A DNA stretch of 64,000 nt from Bradyrhizobium septentrionale. Lineage in GTDB: Bacteria; Pseudomonadota; Alphaproteobacteria; Rhizobiales; Xanthobacteraceae. The DNA lies in NCBI RefSeq assembly GCF_011516645.4, contig NZ_CP088285.1:4420501-4484500 (forward strand), written 5' to 3'. This document shows positions 37,091 through 45,080 of the stretch, piece after piece. Below the pieces are notes generated by a model. The model was not told the DNA's origin. It searched no databases and was given only the letters and a program-made list of their open reading frames with translations. How positions within the stretch are numbered: position 1 is the stretch's first letter; each line of letters opens with the position of its first letter. The position numbers were made by a program, and so were the translations under genes.

Positions 37091-38249
37091 CGGCTTCGCT
37101 CCCTTCTATTTCAAGGCCATCAAACATGCGCCGCAGCTCGACACGGTCCAGATGGAGCATACGGGCGAGTTGGCCTTCGCTCAGTATCCCGCGGCGCCAG
37201 GCTTCGCCGGCGAGGAGCCCGAGCCGCAGCGTCGTCGGCCTGTCCGCATCCACTTTATGAAGGTCGGGACCTGAAAGATCCCCCAATACCTGGGCGGCCT
37301 GCTGATCGCTAATGCTCCCGTTCGCCTGAAACCAATCCCACGTCCCGGACTTCGCCAGCTTGAGTTCTTCCAACCGCCTGACGATCGCTTCACGTGATAC
37401 GCCGAAGAAATGTGCGAGCACGATGACATGCCGTCGGGTCAGTTTTTCCGATCCGACGGTAATCTCCTTGAATTTTTGCATGACCGCACGGGCAGGGGTC
37501 ATGAAGGCTCTGCCGAAGGTGTTGGCGTAACGCTCCTCACGGGAGTTTTCAGTGACGCCCTCCTCCAGAACCTCCGGCTCCCGCCGCGTCGAAACCAAAT
37601 GCCCCAGTTCGTGGGCTGCCGTTTGGGCGCGGCGATCGCGCGGGTGATTGCCGTTGAGAAGAATGCAGGCGCCGAGCGCTTCGTCGTAGGCGAACAGACC
37701 GGAAATTCCGCCATCGATGCGACGGATATAGACACGGACGCCGAGTTCAAGCTCCAGCAGCGTTACAATGTCAGAGATCGGACTCAATCCCAGACCGAGT
37801 CGCTGCCGCAAATCGAGAGCGTCCTGTTCGGCTTGGGCTCGCACGTCCCCCGGGAGAATAGGGCGCTCAGGCGGATAATTTCGAAAATGCTGGACTCCTA
37901 GAAGCCGTTCGAGCTCGGTCTCGGCCTTGGCTAAGCCTTCCAGCTTCTTGACAGCCGTTTCGACCGCATCGTCCTCTTGTTGGAACAGCTTGCGAAATTT
38001 CGGAGTAAGATTTGCTTGAACCGCTTCCTGCCGCATAAGCTCGTTGATGGACAGCTTATAGAAATTGGTAAGCCTGCGCAGTTCGTCGATACGGACTTTC
38101 CTCTGGCCTTGCTCGATCGAGATAAGAGTCGTTCTTGAGAGATCAGCCGCTTCCGCCGCCTCAGCCTGGGTGAACTTTGCGTTTTCACGCGCCTCGCGCA
38201 GCCGCTCACCGACTTCCGTCGGCGGCATGGTATCAAGCAGACTGGTCAT
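37068..38249 (-). CDS. XRE-family HTH regulator fused to ImmA/IrrE metallopeptidase
   Basis: This 393-aa protein has an N-terminal HTH_3 domain (about residues 13-65, GERLREARENAKFTQAEAAEAADLSRTTLISIEQGQRKV) for DNA binding. Its central zinc peptidase domain has HELGH at 213-217 and a downstream Glu-rich helix with NTFGRAFMTPARA. A C-terminal helical part follows. ImmA-like proteases cleave repressors or antitoxins on a signal. The start at 38249 overlaps the QueC-like gene by 17 bp; an alternative ATG is at 38228. It is likely the autoregulator and sensor of the operon, and may control the PIN protein translated right after it. These roles are inference. Confidence 0.85.
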   Translation of the reverse strand: MTSLLDTMPPTEVGERLREARENAKFTQAEAAEAADLSRTTLISIEQGQRKVRIDELRRLTNFYKLSINELMRQEAVQANLTPKFRKLFQQEDDAVETAVKKLEGLAKAETELERLLGVQHFRNYPPERPILPGDVRAQAEQDALDLRQRLGLGLSPISDIVTLLELELGVRVYIRRIDGGISGLFAYDEALGACILLNGNHPRDRRAQTAAHELGHLVSTRREPEVLEEGVTENSREERYANTFGRAFMTPARAVMQKFKEITVGSEKLTRRHVIVLAHFFGVSREAIVRRLEELKLAKSGTWDWFQANGSISDQQAAQVLGDLSGPDLHKVDADRPTTLRLGLLAGEAWRRGILSEGQLARMLHLDRVELRRMFDGLEIEGSEADGALMPD

Positions 38250-39615
38250 TGTCGGCCCACTGAACAACAAACGACTGCGGTCCTAGTGAATTCATATAGG
38301 TTTTCCATTCTTTTTCGTGTTGGGAGAGCAGCCGGTCCAGTTTTATACGGATGGCTGCTTCCGACTCACCGAGGGCGCGTGCGAGCTGAAAGGCCGCGAG
38401 GTTGAGCGGCCGTTCTGCCGCACGCGACTGCTTTAAATACGCGAGGTGATCGAGATGCAACGTGCCTGCGATTGCATATTGCTTTTGAGCACGGGTCTTC
38501 TTGTCGAAGCCTTTAGCGACTCCTGCATCGAAGGTCGGTGCAGAGAGATTTTCCCAGACATACGTATCGGCGGGCTCCTCAAGATCAGCTGCATGAACGC
38601 TCAGGCGGCGCAGCATGCAGGCGGCGCAAATACCGCATTGGCGCCGGTGATTGTTGACCGACACATGGCGGTTATCCTGCCAGCACGATCTCGTTTTCGA
38701 CCACTCGACGTTTTTCCCGCCGCTCAGCGCCATGTAAGCTTTGAGCGTCTCTCCTTTGGTAAACCACAGGCGCGGGAATACGAACGCGATGTCACAGCCG
38801 AGAAGTGCTTTAAAAAACGCCGTCATGTACTTCATGAACCGGGGATGGTTGCGGTAATCCTCATAAGCCTGACCGACGGGCACGAGCGTTGGGCCGAGCG
38901 CTCCCTGTCCACTCTCCGGAACGATGACCTTGCCGGCTTTGGCAAAATACGCGGCCGATCCGCTCAGCACAGCAAATTTGAAGCCACGCGACCGGGCGGT
39001 CGATTCGATAAAATGAGATGCGCCGGGCTTCACCTGGTACGGCAACGTCATGAAAGGCTGCTTTCGTCCAAACGAGTCTTTTGGGTGGTCTTTCTTCTTT
39101 GATCCGAGGCGGACACGCACCAGCCGGCTGCCGTATTCTTCCGCCATCAGCGCGCCGACCGCGCGGGAATCGAGTCCATCGCTGAACGGAATGACCGCCT
39201 CGGCTCCGGTATCGAGATAGAATAGTTCCTGTGCCGGTTCGAGGGCGGGCTTCCTACGCTTTATGAAGGTGACTTTCCACTGATCTCCGGTCAGGAGTTC
39301 GAGCGCATCATGCAGAGTGTCGGATACGTTCTTTTGGTTCCAGACATCGGGATCATGCACGGGCAGGCGCAGCTCAAAAGCGCGTCCCCATCCCAAGGCC
39401 GGGCGGCGCCGTACGCGGTCACAGAATTCAACGGATGCCGCGAGCAGCATCAGGTCGAATACGACCGGCTCCCATTTTGCGAAGAAATATGCGGCAAGAT
39501 TATGCGTCTTGAAAATGAGATTGCTTCCGATCTCGCAGGGAATCCGGCCTGCGCGCGCGCGTCCGCCCTCTTCGTGCACGTCCACTTGAATTGCGGGCAG
39601 TTCGTCATCGTTCAT
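38233..39615 (-). CDS. QueC-like PP-loop enzyme (QatC/Cap9-type)
   Basis: This 460-aa protein has an N-terminal domain of about 135 residues of unknown kind, then a QueC-like core. The PP-loop is VIPFSDGLDSRAV (residues 142-153) for ATP pyrophosphate binding. A C-terminal zinc site has Cys311 plus Cys327-x2-Cys330-x2-Cys333, the last three with the exact spacing of QueC. QueC makes 7-cyano-7-deazaguanine (preQ0). Enlarged relatives are found in anti-phage systems (Qat, type IV CBASS). No queD, queE or folE is nearby, which argues against ordinary queuosine synthesis. ATGA overlap with the upstream gene shows coupling. The second Gly of SGGxDS is Asp here (SDGLDS). Confidence 0.8.
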   Translation of the reverse strand: MNDDELPAIQVDVHEEGGRARAGRIPCEIGSNLIFKTHNLAAYFFAKWEPVVFDLMLLAASVEFCDRVRRRPALGWGRAFELRLPVHDPDVWNQKNVSDTLHDALELLTGDQWKVTFIKRRKPALEPAQELFYLDTGAEAVIPFSDGLDSRAVGALMAEEYGSRLVRVRLGSKKKDHPKDSFGRKQPFMTLPYQVKPGASHFIESTARSRGFKFAVLSGSAAYFAKAGKVIVPESGQGALGPTLVPVGQAYEDYRNHPRFMKYMTAFFKALLGCDIAFVFPRLWFTKGETLKAYMALSGGKNVEWSKTRSCWQDNRHVSVNNHRRQCGICAACMLRRLSVHAADLEEPADTYVWENLSAPTFDAGVAKGFDKKTRAQKQYAIAGTLHLDHLAYLKQSRAAERPLNLAAFQLARALGESEAAIRIKLDRLLSQHEKEWKTYMNSLGPQSFVVQWADNDQSA

Positions 39616-40193
39616 GGCAGCCTCACACCGTCGTCAATTCCTTGCTGCTTGATCAAGTGCGGCTGGGCGGCAGCAGCGTCCAATCCCGACAAGCGGCGGG
39701 CGAGGCCCGCGATCGGAGCGCTCGCGACCGCCTCCTCCATGCGATTTCTGACGCGGGTCGCCGTCGTTTCGGGGCTTTGCTTGCGCAGATAATGTTCTTC
39801 CACTTGCCGCGGCCCCCGCGCCGCGCGGTCGCGCAATGCGTTCTCGACACCGTCGTTAACCGCGTCGATGCCGAGCTTTCCATTCGAAACGGATTGTATG
39901 ACGTGATCGACGACCAAGCGTCGCATTGGGTATCCGGCCGAGAGATCCCGTCGCGCAGCTTCGAGTTCGACTGATTTATTCTGTCCGAACATGTCGGTCT
40001 GCTGGGCATCACCCAGGATCGCGCGGATGGCGCGGGCGACCTCGCCGCAGCCTTCATCACGCCACGTCTCTTCCAGTGCAGGGACGACACGCCCGGCGAT
40101 CTGATCAGGCTCGAATGCGTCTTTGTGCGCCCATTCCGCAAACTTCTTCCAGGCGGGCGTCATGTTCAAACTTTTGTACGGACCATCACTCAT
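39612..40193 (-). CDS. unknown protein, first gene of the QueC-like operon
   Basis: This 193-aa soluble helical protein starts at the ATG at 40193 (MSDGPYKSLNM). The middle block VENALRDRAARGPRQVEEHYLRKQ and the N-terminal PAWKKFAEWAHKDAFEPDQIAGRVVPALEE look well conserved in style, but I know no assigned function. The stop overlaps the QueC-like start as ATGA. A strong sigma-70 promoter lies just upstream. If the operon modifies a protein, as Qat and CBASS QueC-like enzymes are proposed to do, this is a candidate target or partner by position only. Confidence 0.7.
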   Translation of the reverse strand: MSDGPYKSLNMTPAWKKFAEWAHKDAFEPDQIAGRVVPALEETWRDEGCGEVARAIRAILGDAQQTDMFGQNKSVELEAARRDLSAGYPMRRLVVDHVIQSVSNGKLGIDAVNDGVENALRDRAARGPRQVEEHYLRKQSPETTATRVRNRMEEAVASAPIAGLARRLSGLDAAAAQPHLIKQQGIDDGVRLP

Positions 40194-40209
40194 AGCGATT
40201 CATGTCAAA

Positions 40210-40239
40210 AATATAATATAAAAAATCCAACAATGTCAA
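40210..40239 (-). promoter_or_regulatory. sigma-70 promoter of the QueC-like operon
   Basis: On the minus strand a perfect -35 TTGACA (40234-40239) and a -10 TATATT (40210-40215) are 18 bp apart. The ATG at 40193 would lie only about 10 nt from the start of transcription, and no ribosome binding site is visible, so the mRNA is probably leaderless or nearly so. ATGTCAAA occurs twice (40203-40210 and 40233-40240) and may be a regulator site. Confidence 0.65.
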
Positions 40240-40264
40240 ATACGGAGATTGTGCCCCCTATTCG

Positions 40265-40334
40265 CCGCTATAATTGCGGAGAATAATCTTGCGGATGCGG
40301 CGAATGATCCCCATAATCACCGCAAGAGGTGCGG
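40265..40334 (+). promoter_or_regulatory. fic promoter with paired inverted-repeat operators
   Basis: A perfect -10 TATAAT lies at 40269-40274. Two copies of CCGCW-N5-TGCGG are present at 40265-40279 (covering the -10 box) and 40320-40334 (overlapping the ribosome binding region of fic), 55 bp apart centre to centre. A further TTGCGGATGCGG lies between them. This geometry suggests autorepression, probably by the Fic C-terminal HTH or by the XRE/ImmA regulator. Confidence 0.6.
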
Positions 40335-40337
40335 AGA

Positions 40338-41462
40338 ATGCCGAAATACATCTATGAACGTTCAGATTGGCCCGACTTCCGATGGAATCACGAGGCCCTC
40401 GCTCAGCAACTGGCCGCAGTACGTCACCGGCAAGGACGGCTAATCGGCCGCATGCAGGCGCTTGGTTTCCCGTTACGGGAAGAGGCGGTCTTGAAAACAC
40501 TGACCGAGGACGTTCTTAAATCCAGTGAGATTGAAGGCGAGATTCTAGACAAGGATCAAGTCCGGTCGTCCATCGCCCGGCGCCTGGGGATGGACGCCGG
40601 CGCGCTCCCGCAAGCCGACCGCAACGTCGACGGCGTCGTCGAGATGATGCTCGATGCCACGCAGCGATTCAAAGAACCGCTCACCGACGAGCGATTATTC
40701 GGCTGGCACGGGGCGCTCTTTCCGACCGGGCGCAGTGGCTTAAGCAAAATCAAAGTCGGCGCATGGCGAGACGAGGCATCCGGTCCCATGCAGGTCCTCT
40801 CCGGCCCGTATGGTCGCGAGAAGGTCCATTACGAAGCCCCCGGCGCTGACCGGATCGATCATGACATGAAGGCCTTTCTCGCCTGGTACAATGCTGACGA
40901 CAAACTCGACCCGGTTATCAAGGCCGCGCTTGCCCATCTGTGGTTTGTGACCATCCATCCGTTCGACGACGGCAATGGGCGGATTGCACGCGCGATTGCC
41001 GACATGTCGCTCGCGCGATCGGAGGATAGTCCGCAGCGATTCTACAGCATGTCGGCGCAGATCCGTATGGAGCGGAATACCTATTACGACATGCTCGAAG
41101 CCACGCAGAAAGGTGACCTCGATGTCACCCAGTGGCTTGAATGGTTTCTCGCATGCCTGGATCGGGCGTTCGACGGCGCTGAAGCGGTTCTGGCAAATGT
41201 CTTCCACAAAGCGGAGTTTTGGAAGAGATACGCACAAGCGCCGCTCAACAAACGTCAGCGCGATATTCTCAACCGCCTCCTCGACGGATTCGAGGGCAAG
41301 CTGACATCGTCCAAATATGCCAAGATCGAAAAGTGTTCGGCCGACACGGCATTACGCGACATCAGCGAGTTGGTCGATCGCGGCATCCTTACGAAAGACG
41401 AGGGGGGCGGCCGCAGTACTAGCTATTCGCTAACAGATACCCAACCGACAGAGATGTCATGA
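40338..41462 (+). CDS. Fic family protein with inhibitory motif and C-terminal HTH
   Basis: This 374-aa Fic enzyme transfers AMP or a related group from a nucleotide to target proteins. The N-terminal domain (DUF4172-type) holds the inhibitory motif SSEIEGE (residues 62-68), which in class II Fic proteins blocks ATP binding through its glutamate. The active site is HPFDDGNGR starting at His207. A C-terminal winged helix (KYAKIEKCSADTALRDISELVDRGIL) likely binds DNA. The ATG at 40338 follows AAGAGG at good distance. Its stop overlaps the next gene as ATGA. Confidence 0.9.
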   Translation: MPKYIYERSDWPDFRWNHEALAQQLAAVRHRQGRLIGRMQALGFPLREEAVLKTLTEDVLKSSEIEGEILDKDQVRSSIARRLGMDAGALPQADRNVDGVVEMMLDATQRFKEPLTDERLFGWHGALFPTGRSGLSKIKVGAWRDEASGPMQVLSGPYGREKVHYEAPGADRIDHDMKAFLAWYNADDKLDPVIKAALAHLWFVTIHPFDDGNGRIARAIADMSLARSEDSPQRFYSMSAQIRMERNTYYDMLEATQKGDLDVTQWLEWFLACLDRAFDGAEAVLANVFHKAEFWKRYAQAPLNKRQRDILNRLLDGFEGKLTSSKYAKIEKCSADTALRDISELVDRGILTKDEGGGRSTSYSLTDTQPTEMS

Positions 41463-41956
41463 CCACGAAACGCACGGTTGCACAGCTTCTGTCCGACTAT
41501 GCGTCGATCCTTGATGAATTGCGGGATCGGAAGATCGTTCGCAGTTCCAACAATCCACTCAGCGACTATGCCGAATTGTTGTTTTGCAATGCCTATGACT
41601 GGGCGCGCGAGGGAAATTCCGCATCCGGGCACGACGCGACTGATGCACTCGGAGTGCGTTATCAGATCAAGGCTCGCCGCATCACCCCGCACAATCGGTC
41701 GCGCCAACTCAGCGCAATCCGAAATCTAGATAAGGGTCCGTTCGATTTTCTGGCGGGGCTTCTCGTGGATCAAACTTTTCAGGTCGTGCGCGCAGCTCTT
41801 ATACCCGTTTCAGTCGTGAGACATGCGTCAGATCACGTTGTTCATACAAATAGCTGGAAATTTCTGCTGAGGGACGATGTTTGGAAGATGGATGGCGTGC
41901 TTGACGTCACTGATAAAGTTCGGAATGCAGCTGCCGAGCTCAATACTCTCGACTGA
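41459..41956 (+). CDS. DUF6998-like protein, possible PD-(D/E)XK nuclease fold
   Basis: This 165-aa protein is coupled to fic by an ATGA overlap. The motif HDATDALGVRYQIKARRI (about residues 58-75) has the D...QxK spacing of PD-(D/E)XK nucleases with Gln in place of the acidic residue, as in several restriction enzymes. The block RSSNNPLSDYAELLFCNAYDW precedes it. I recall similar proteins being labelled DUF6998. With Fic it may form a two-gene toxin or defence unit. DNA cleavage is a hypothesis. Confidence 0.65.
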   Translation: MTTKRTVAQLLSDYASILDELRDRKIVRSSNNPLSDYAELLFCNAYDWAREGNSASGHDATDALGVRYQIKARRITPHNRSRQLSAIRNLDKGPFDFLAGLLVDQTFQVVRAALIPVSVVRHASDHVVHTNSWKFLLRDDVWKMDGVLDVTDKVRNAAAELNTLD

Positions 41957-42168
41957 GGAACCTCGCGTGACAAGACCTCCACCGATTTCGTATTTTCACA
42001 TGTCCGGGGATATTTATGCGCCCGATCAATTGTGAGCGTCACGAGAGGATCACGGGTGCCTGGGCTTGACTTGCGCGGAATGCTCTGGATAGCGCGGTCG
42101 GGATGATTGACGCCGCCGGCGCGCGGTGATGGGTTGATCCCGGTTCGGAGCGGGCAACGGGGATCAGA

Positions 42169-42606
42169 ATGACCAGCGAGTCGCAGCTGCGCGAGAAGCT
42201 TCGGAAGATCGAGGCGTTGTTCGTGGGGGCCGGAACTGCTGGTGAGCGCCTTGCAGCGGAAGCCGCGCTGCAGCGGGTGCGGGCCCGGGTCGAGGAACTT
42301 GCTCGCCACGATCCACCGATCGAACAGCAATTCTCACTTCCCGACCAGTGGTCTCGGCACCTGTTTCTGGCGCTTTGCCGCCGATATGGGCTGCGGCCGT
42401 TTCGTTATCGCCGACAGCGACGTAACACGGTGATGGTCCGTGCGTCACGGGGCTTCGTTGATCGAGTCCTGCTGCCCGAGTTCACCGAGCTGGAGGGTGC
42501 GCTGCAAGTGTATCTGCACGAGGTAACGCTGCGCGTGATCCGCGAAGAGATCTACGACGACGCCAGCGATGCGCAGGAAGTTCCCGACGCCGTGCCGTCG
42601 AACTGA
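42169..42606 (+). CDS. IS66 passenger gene, unknown function
   Basis: This 145-aa basic protein lies inside IS66 copy 1, between the left terminal repeat and tnpC. Its stop (42604-42606) directly abuts the convergent tnpC stop. An N-terminal helix of about 45 residues (REKLRKIEALF and ERLAAEAALQRVRARVEELAR) may be a coiled coil. The rest has the block WSRHLFLALCRRYGLRPFRYRRQRRNTV. The start ATG at 42169 follows a GGGGATCAG purine stretch. I know no activity for it. Confidence 0.6.
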   Translation: MTSESQLREKLRKIEALFVGAGTAGERLAAEAALQRVRARVEELARHDPPIEQQFSLPDQWSRHLFLALCRRYGLRPFRYRRQRRNTVMVRASRGFVDRVLLPEFTELEGALQVYLHEVTLRVIREEIYDDASDAQEVPDAVPSN

Positions 42607-44235
42607 TCAAGCGGCGAGCTTTGGCTCCGAACCATCGCGCTCGGCTTTCCAATTCCACGGCAGCAGCGTGTTCAGCTGATTGATCTTGGTACGTCCGGAG
42701 ACGATGCGCTCGAGAACATCAGTAAAATAGTGCCGTGGGTCGATGTCGTGAAGCTTTGCGGAGTTGATGAGTGATGCGAGAGTGGCCCAGGTTTCGGCGC
42801 CGCCCTCACTGCCTGCGAACAGATAGTTTTTCTTTCCCAGCCCGATCGGCTTGATGCTGCGTTCGACCGTATTGCTGTCGATCTCGATGCGCCCATCATC
42901 GATGAATCGCGTCAGGCCATCCCAATGGTTGAGGGTGTAGCGGATCGCCTTGCCAAGGCCGGATTTCTTCGAGACTTCCAGCAGTCGCGCCTCGAGCCAG
43001 GGCTTGAAGTCCTCGATCAGCGGTCTGGTGTCGGATTGTCGCACCGCAGCTCGCTGCGTCGCCGGCAAACCGCGAATGCGATCCTCAATGGCGTAGAACA
43101 TCGCGATCCGCTGCAGCGCTTCCGCGGCAATCGGCGATTTCGTCGCGATGTGGACGTCCCAGAACTTCCGCCGCGCATGCGCGAAGCAGAACGCCAGTTG
43201 TACCAGACGGCCGCCGTTTTTAATCAGCCCCTTGTACCCGGCGTAGCCGTCGACCTGCAGGATGCCGTCGTAGTCTCCAAACAGCTGCCTGGCGCGGATT
43301 GCCTTGCGATCCTCGGCGAACACGTAGACTACTGCCGGCGGCGCCGGGCCGCCCCACGGGCGGTCGTCGGTGGCGATCGCCCAGAACTGGCAGACTTTGG
43401 TTCTGCCACGGCCGGGATCGAGAACTGGCAGCGGCGTCTCGTCGGCAAACAGCCGCGGGTAGGACATCACTGCGCGGCGCAACAGCGCGTGAAGCGGCTT
43501 CAGCCACCAGGCGACGCGGCCCATCCACGAGGCCAGCGTTTGCCGGTCGAGCGTGATGCCTTGGGCGGCAAACATCTGTTCCTGGCGATACAGCGGCAGC
43601 TGGTAGCCGTATTTCATCACCGCGACGTGGGCCAGCAAGGCTTCCGTCACCATTCCACCGTCGATCGCCTGGGCCGGCGCGGGTGCCTGCAGAACACCCT
43701 GGCGGCATCCCCGGCAGCCGTACCGTGGACGCATGATGCGCTTGACCCGGTACTGCATCGGAATGACGTCGAAGGCTTCCTTGACGGTCTCCCCGATCTT
43801 GTGCAGCTGCTCGCCGCAGCAAGGGCAGATGTGGCTCTCGATATCGATCACGACATCGATGCGCGGCAAATGCTCCGGAAGCTTCCCCCGGTTGCGTCGC
43901 GCCGGTCGCTTTCCACGGCCCTCCGCTCCGTCAGGCAGCCTGCCTCCGGTCACGTCGTCGTTGGCGGCGGCACGAACCGCCTGTGCCCTGATGGTGAAGA
44001 GAGACAGCTGTCCGATATCCAGTGTCTCGGAGCGCGGACCGAAGATCGTGCGCTTGTACTGGGACAGGATCATCAGGAGCTTGTCGTTCTCCTGGATCGC
44101 AGCGTCGCGTTGGGCGATCGCTGCATCACGCTCGGTCGCCAGCGTGCTGCATTCCTCCGACAACGCCGCAAGCCGTGACGATAGCGTCATCACGGCTTGT
44201 CGGAGCAATGCTGGATCGGAAGGCAAATCACTCAT
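42607..44235 (-). CDS. tnpC: IS66 transposase TnpC
   Basis: This 542-aa DDE transposase has an N-terminal coiled coil (about residues 25-60) and a zinc-binding CPCCGEQLHKIGE block near 138. Its core has RLFADETPLPVLDPG and a DDE end with DGRIEIDSNTVERSIKPIGLGKKNYLFAGSEGGAETWA. The C-terminal IS66 signature INQLNTLLPWNWK is present. It appears intact. Confidence 0.95.
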   Translation of the reverse strand: MSDLPSDPALLRQAVMTLSSRLAALSEECSTLATERDAAIAQRDAAIQENDKLLMILSQYKRTIFGPRSETLDIGQLSLFTIRAQAVRAAANDDVTGGRLPDGAEGRGKRPARRNRGKLPEHLPRIDVVIDIESHICPCCGEQLHKIGETVKEAFDVIPMQYRVKRIMRPRYGCRGCRQGVLQAPAPAQAIDGGMVTEALLAHVAVMKYGYQLPLYRQEQMFAAQGITLDRQTLASWMGRVAWWLKPLHALLRRAVMSYPRLFADETPLPVLDPGRGRTKVCQFWAIATDDRPWGGPAPPAVVYVFAEDRKAIRARQLFGDYDGILQVDGYAGYKGLIKNGGRLVQLAFCFAHARRKFWDVHIATKSPIAAEALQRIAMFYAIEDRIRGLPATQRAAVRQSDTRPLIEDFKPWLEARLLEVSKKSGLGKAIRYTLNHWDGLTRFIDDGRIEIDSNTVERSIKPIGLGKKNYLFAGSEGGAETWATLASLINSAKLHDIDPRHYFTDVLERIVSGRTKINQLNTLLPWNWKAERDGSEPKLAA

Positions 44236-44289
44236 GCAGAGCGATTCTACAACAACTCCGCATGAGTGACGAACGACTCTTGATAATGA

Positions 44290-44640
44290 TCAACCAGCTC
44301 GCATCGGCTGATCCACAACTCGCATCGGCACACGCTTCCAGTCCGAGCCATCGAGCAGCACCGAGAGCTGAGCATGAGATAGCGACATGACGCCTTCCTT
44401 GATCGGCGGCCAGGTGAACTGCCCCTCGATTCTTTTGTAGTAAAGGACAAGGCCGCTTCCATCCCAAGTCAGGATCTTCACGCGATCTCGGCGCTTGGAG
44501 CGGAAGACATAAAGTCCGCCGTCGAACGGATCGGCTCCAAAGGCCTCGCTCACCAGCATCGCCAGCGAGTCCATGCCGCGGCGGAAATCGACCGGCTGCG
44601 TCGCAATCCAGATCGACAACCCAGCTCGAAGCCCGATCAT
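44290..44640 (-). CDS. tnpB: IS66 accessory protein TnpB
   Basis: About 116 aa from the ATG at 44640, which overlaps the tnpA stop as ATGA. It has the IS66 Orf2 pattern: IWIATQPVDFRRGMDSLAMLV then DPFDGGLYVFRSKRRDRVKILTWDGSGLVLYYKRIE. It is required for IS66 transposition, with an unknown biochemical role. Confidence 0.93.
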   Translation of the reverse strand: MIGLRAGLSIWIATQPVDFRRGMDSLAMLVSEAFGADPFDGGLYVFRSKRRDRVKILTWDGSGLVLYYKRIEGQFTWPPIKEGVMSLSHAQLSVLLDGSDWKRVPMRVVDQPMRAG

Positions 44641-45080
44641 CGACCAACCGTCCCGACCGCCGCCAGCACCTCGCACAGTGCCTCCCGGTCGACTGTCCCC
44701 CTGACACGGATGCGAATCGCGCCGACCTCGATCTCGATCGCCGCCTGCTCCTCACTCGGGCGCCCACAGCCGGTGATCGCGACCGGCACAAAGCCAGGTG
44801 GCATGCCTCTGTCCCCGCGCTCCGCGACCTGCGCCCGCGTAGCCTGGCGACGCCAGAGAAACAACAGGCTTGGACTGATGTCGTGTCGCCGCGCCACTGC
44901 GGACACGCTTGCACCCGGCGCAAAACTCTCCGCAACAATCGCCGCCTTCGCATCGGTCGACCAGCGCCGACGTCGGCCCGTCCCGGTGATGATCTCGACA
45001 CGCTGCAGCGTGTCGGCGCCGTGTTCGAGGATAGGCATATGCCTATCCTTATCGCTATCCTTACGACTATCCTTTGACAT
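44637..45080 (-). CDS. tnpA: IS66 accessory protein TnpA
   Basis: About 147 aa with a Tnp_8-type HTH: GRRRRWSTDAKAAIVAESFAPGASVSAVARRHDISPSLLFLWRRQ. The tail ends VRGTVDREALCEVLAAVG. The start is uncertain between 45080 and 45038. It is the first gene of the tnpABC operon. Confidence 0.9.
   Translation of the reverse strand: MSKDSRKDSDKDRHMPILEHGADTLQRVEIITGTGRRRRWSTDAKAAIVAESFAPGASVSAVARRHDISPSLLFLWRRQATRAQVAERGDRGMPPGFVPVAITGCGRPSEEQAAIEIEVGAIRIRVRGTVDREALCEVLAAVGTVGR

Noticed and set aside
36443..40193. Standard queuosine biosynthesis cluster
   Set aside because: No queD, queE, folE, queF or tgt is present, and the partners are a protease and a PIN protein.
42925..44178. 417-codon plus-strand frame inside the first IS66
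   Set aside because: Antisense of tnpC, which has unambiguous IS66 motifs.
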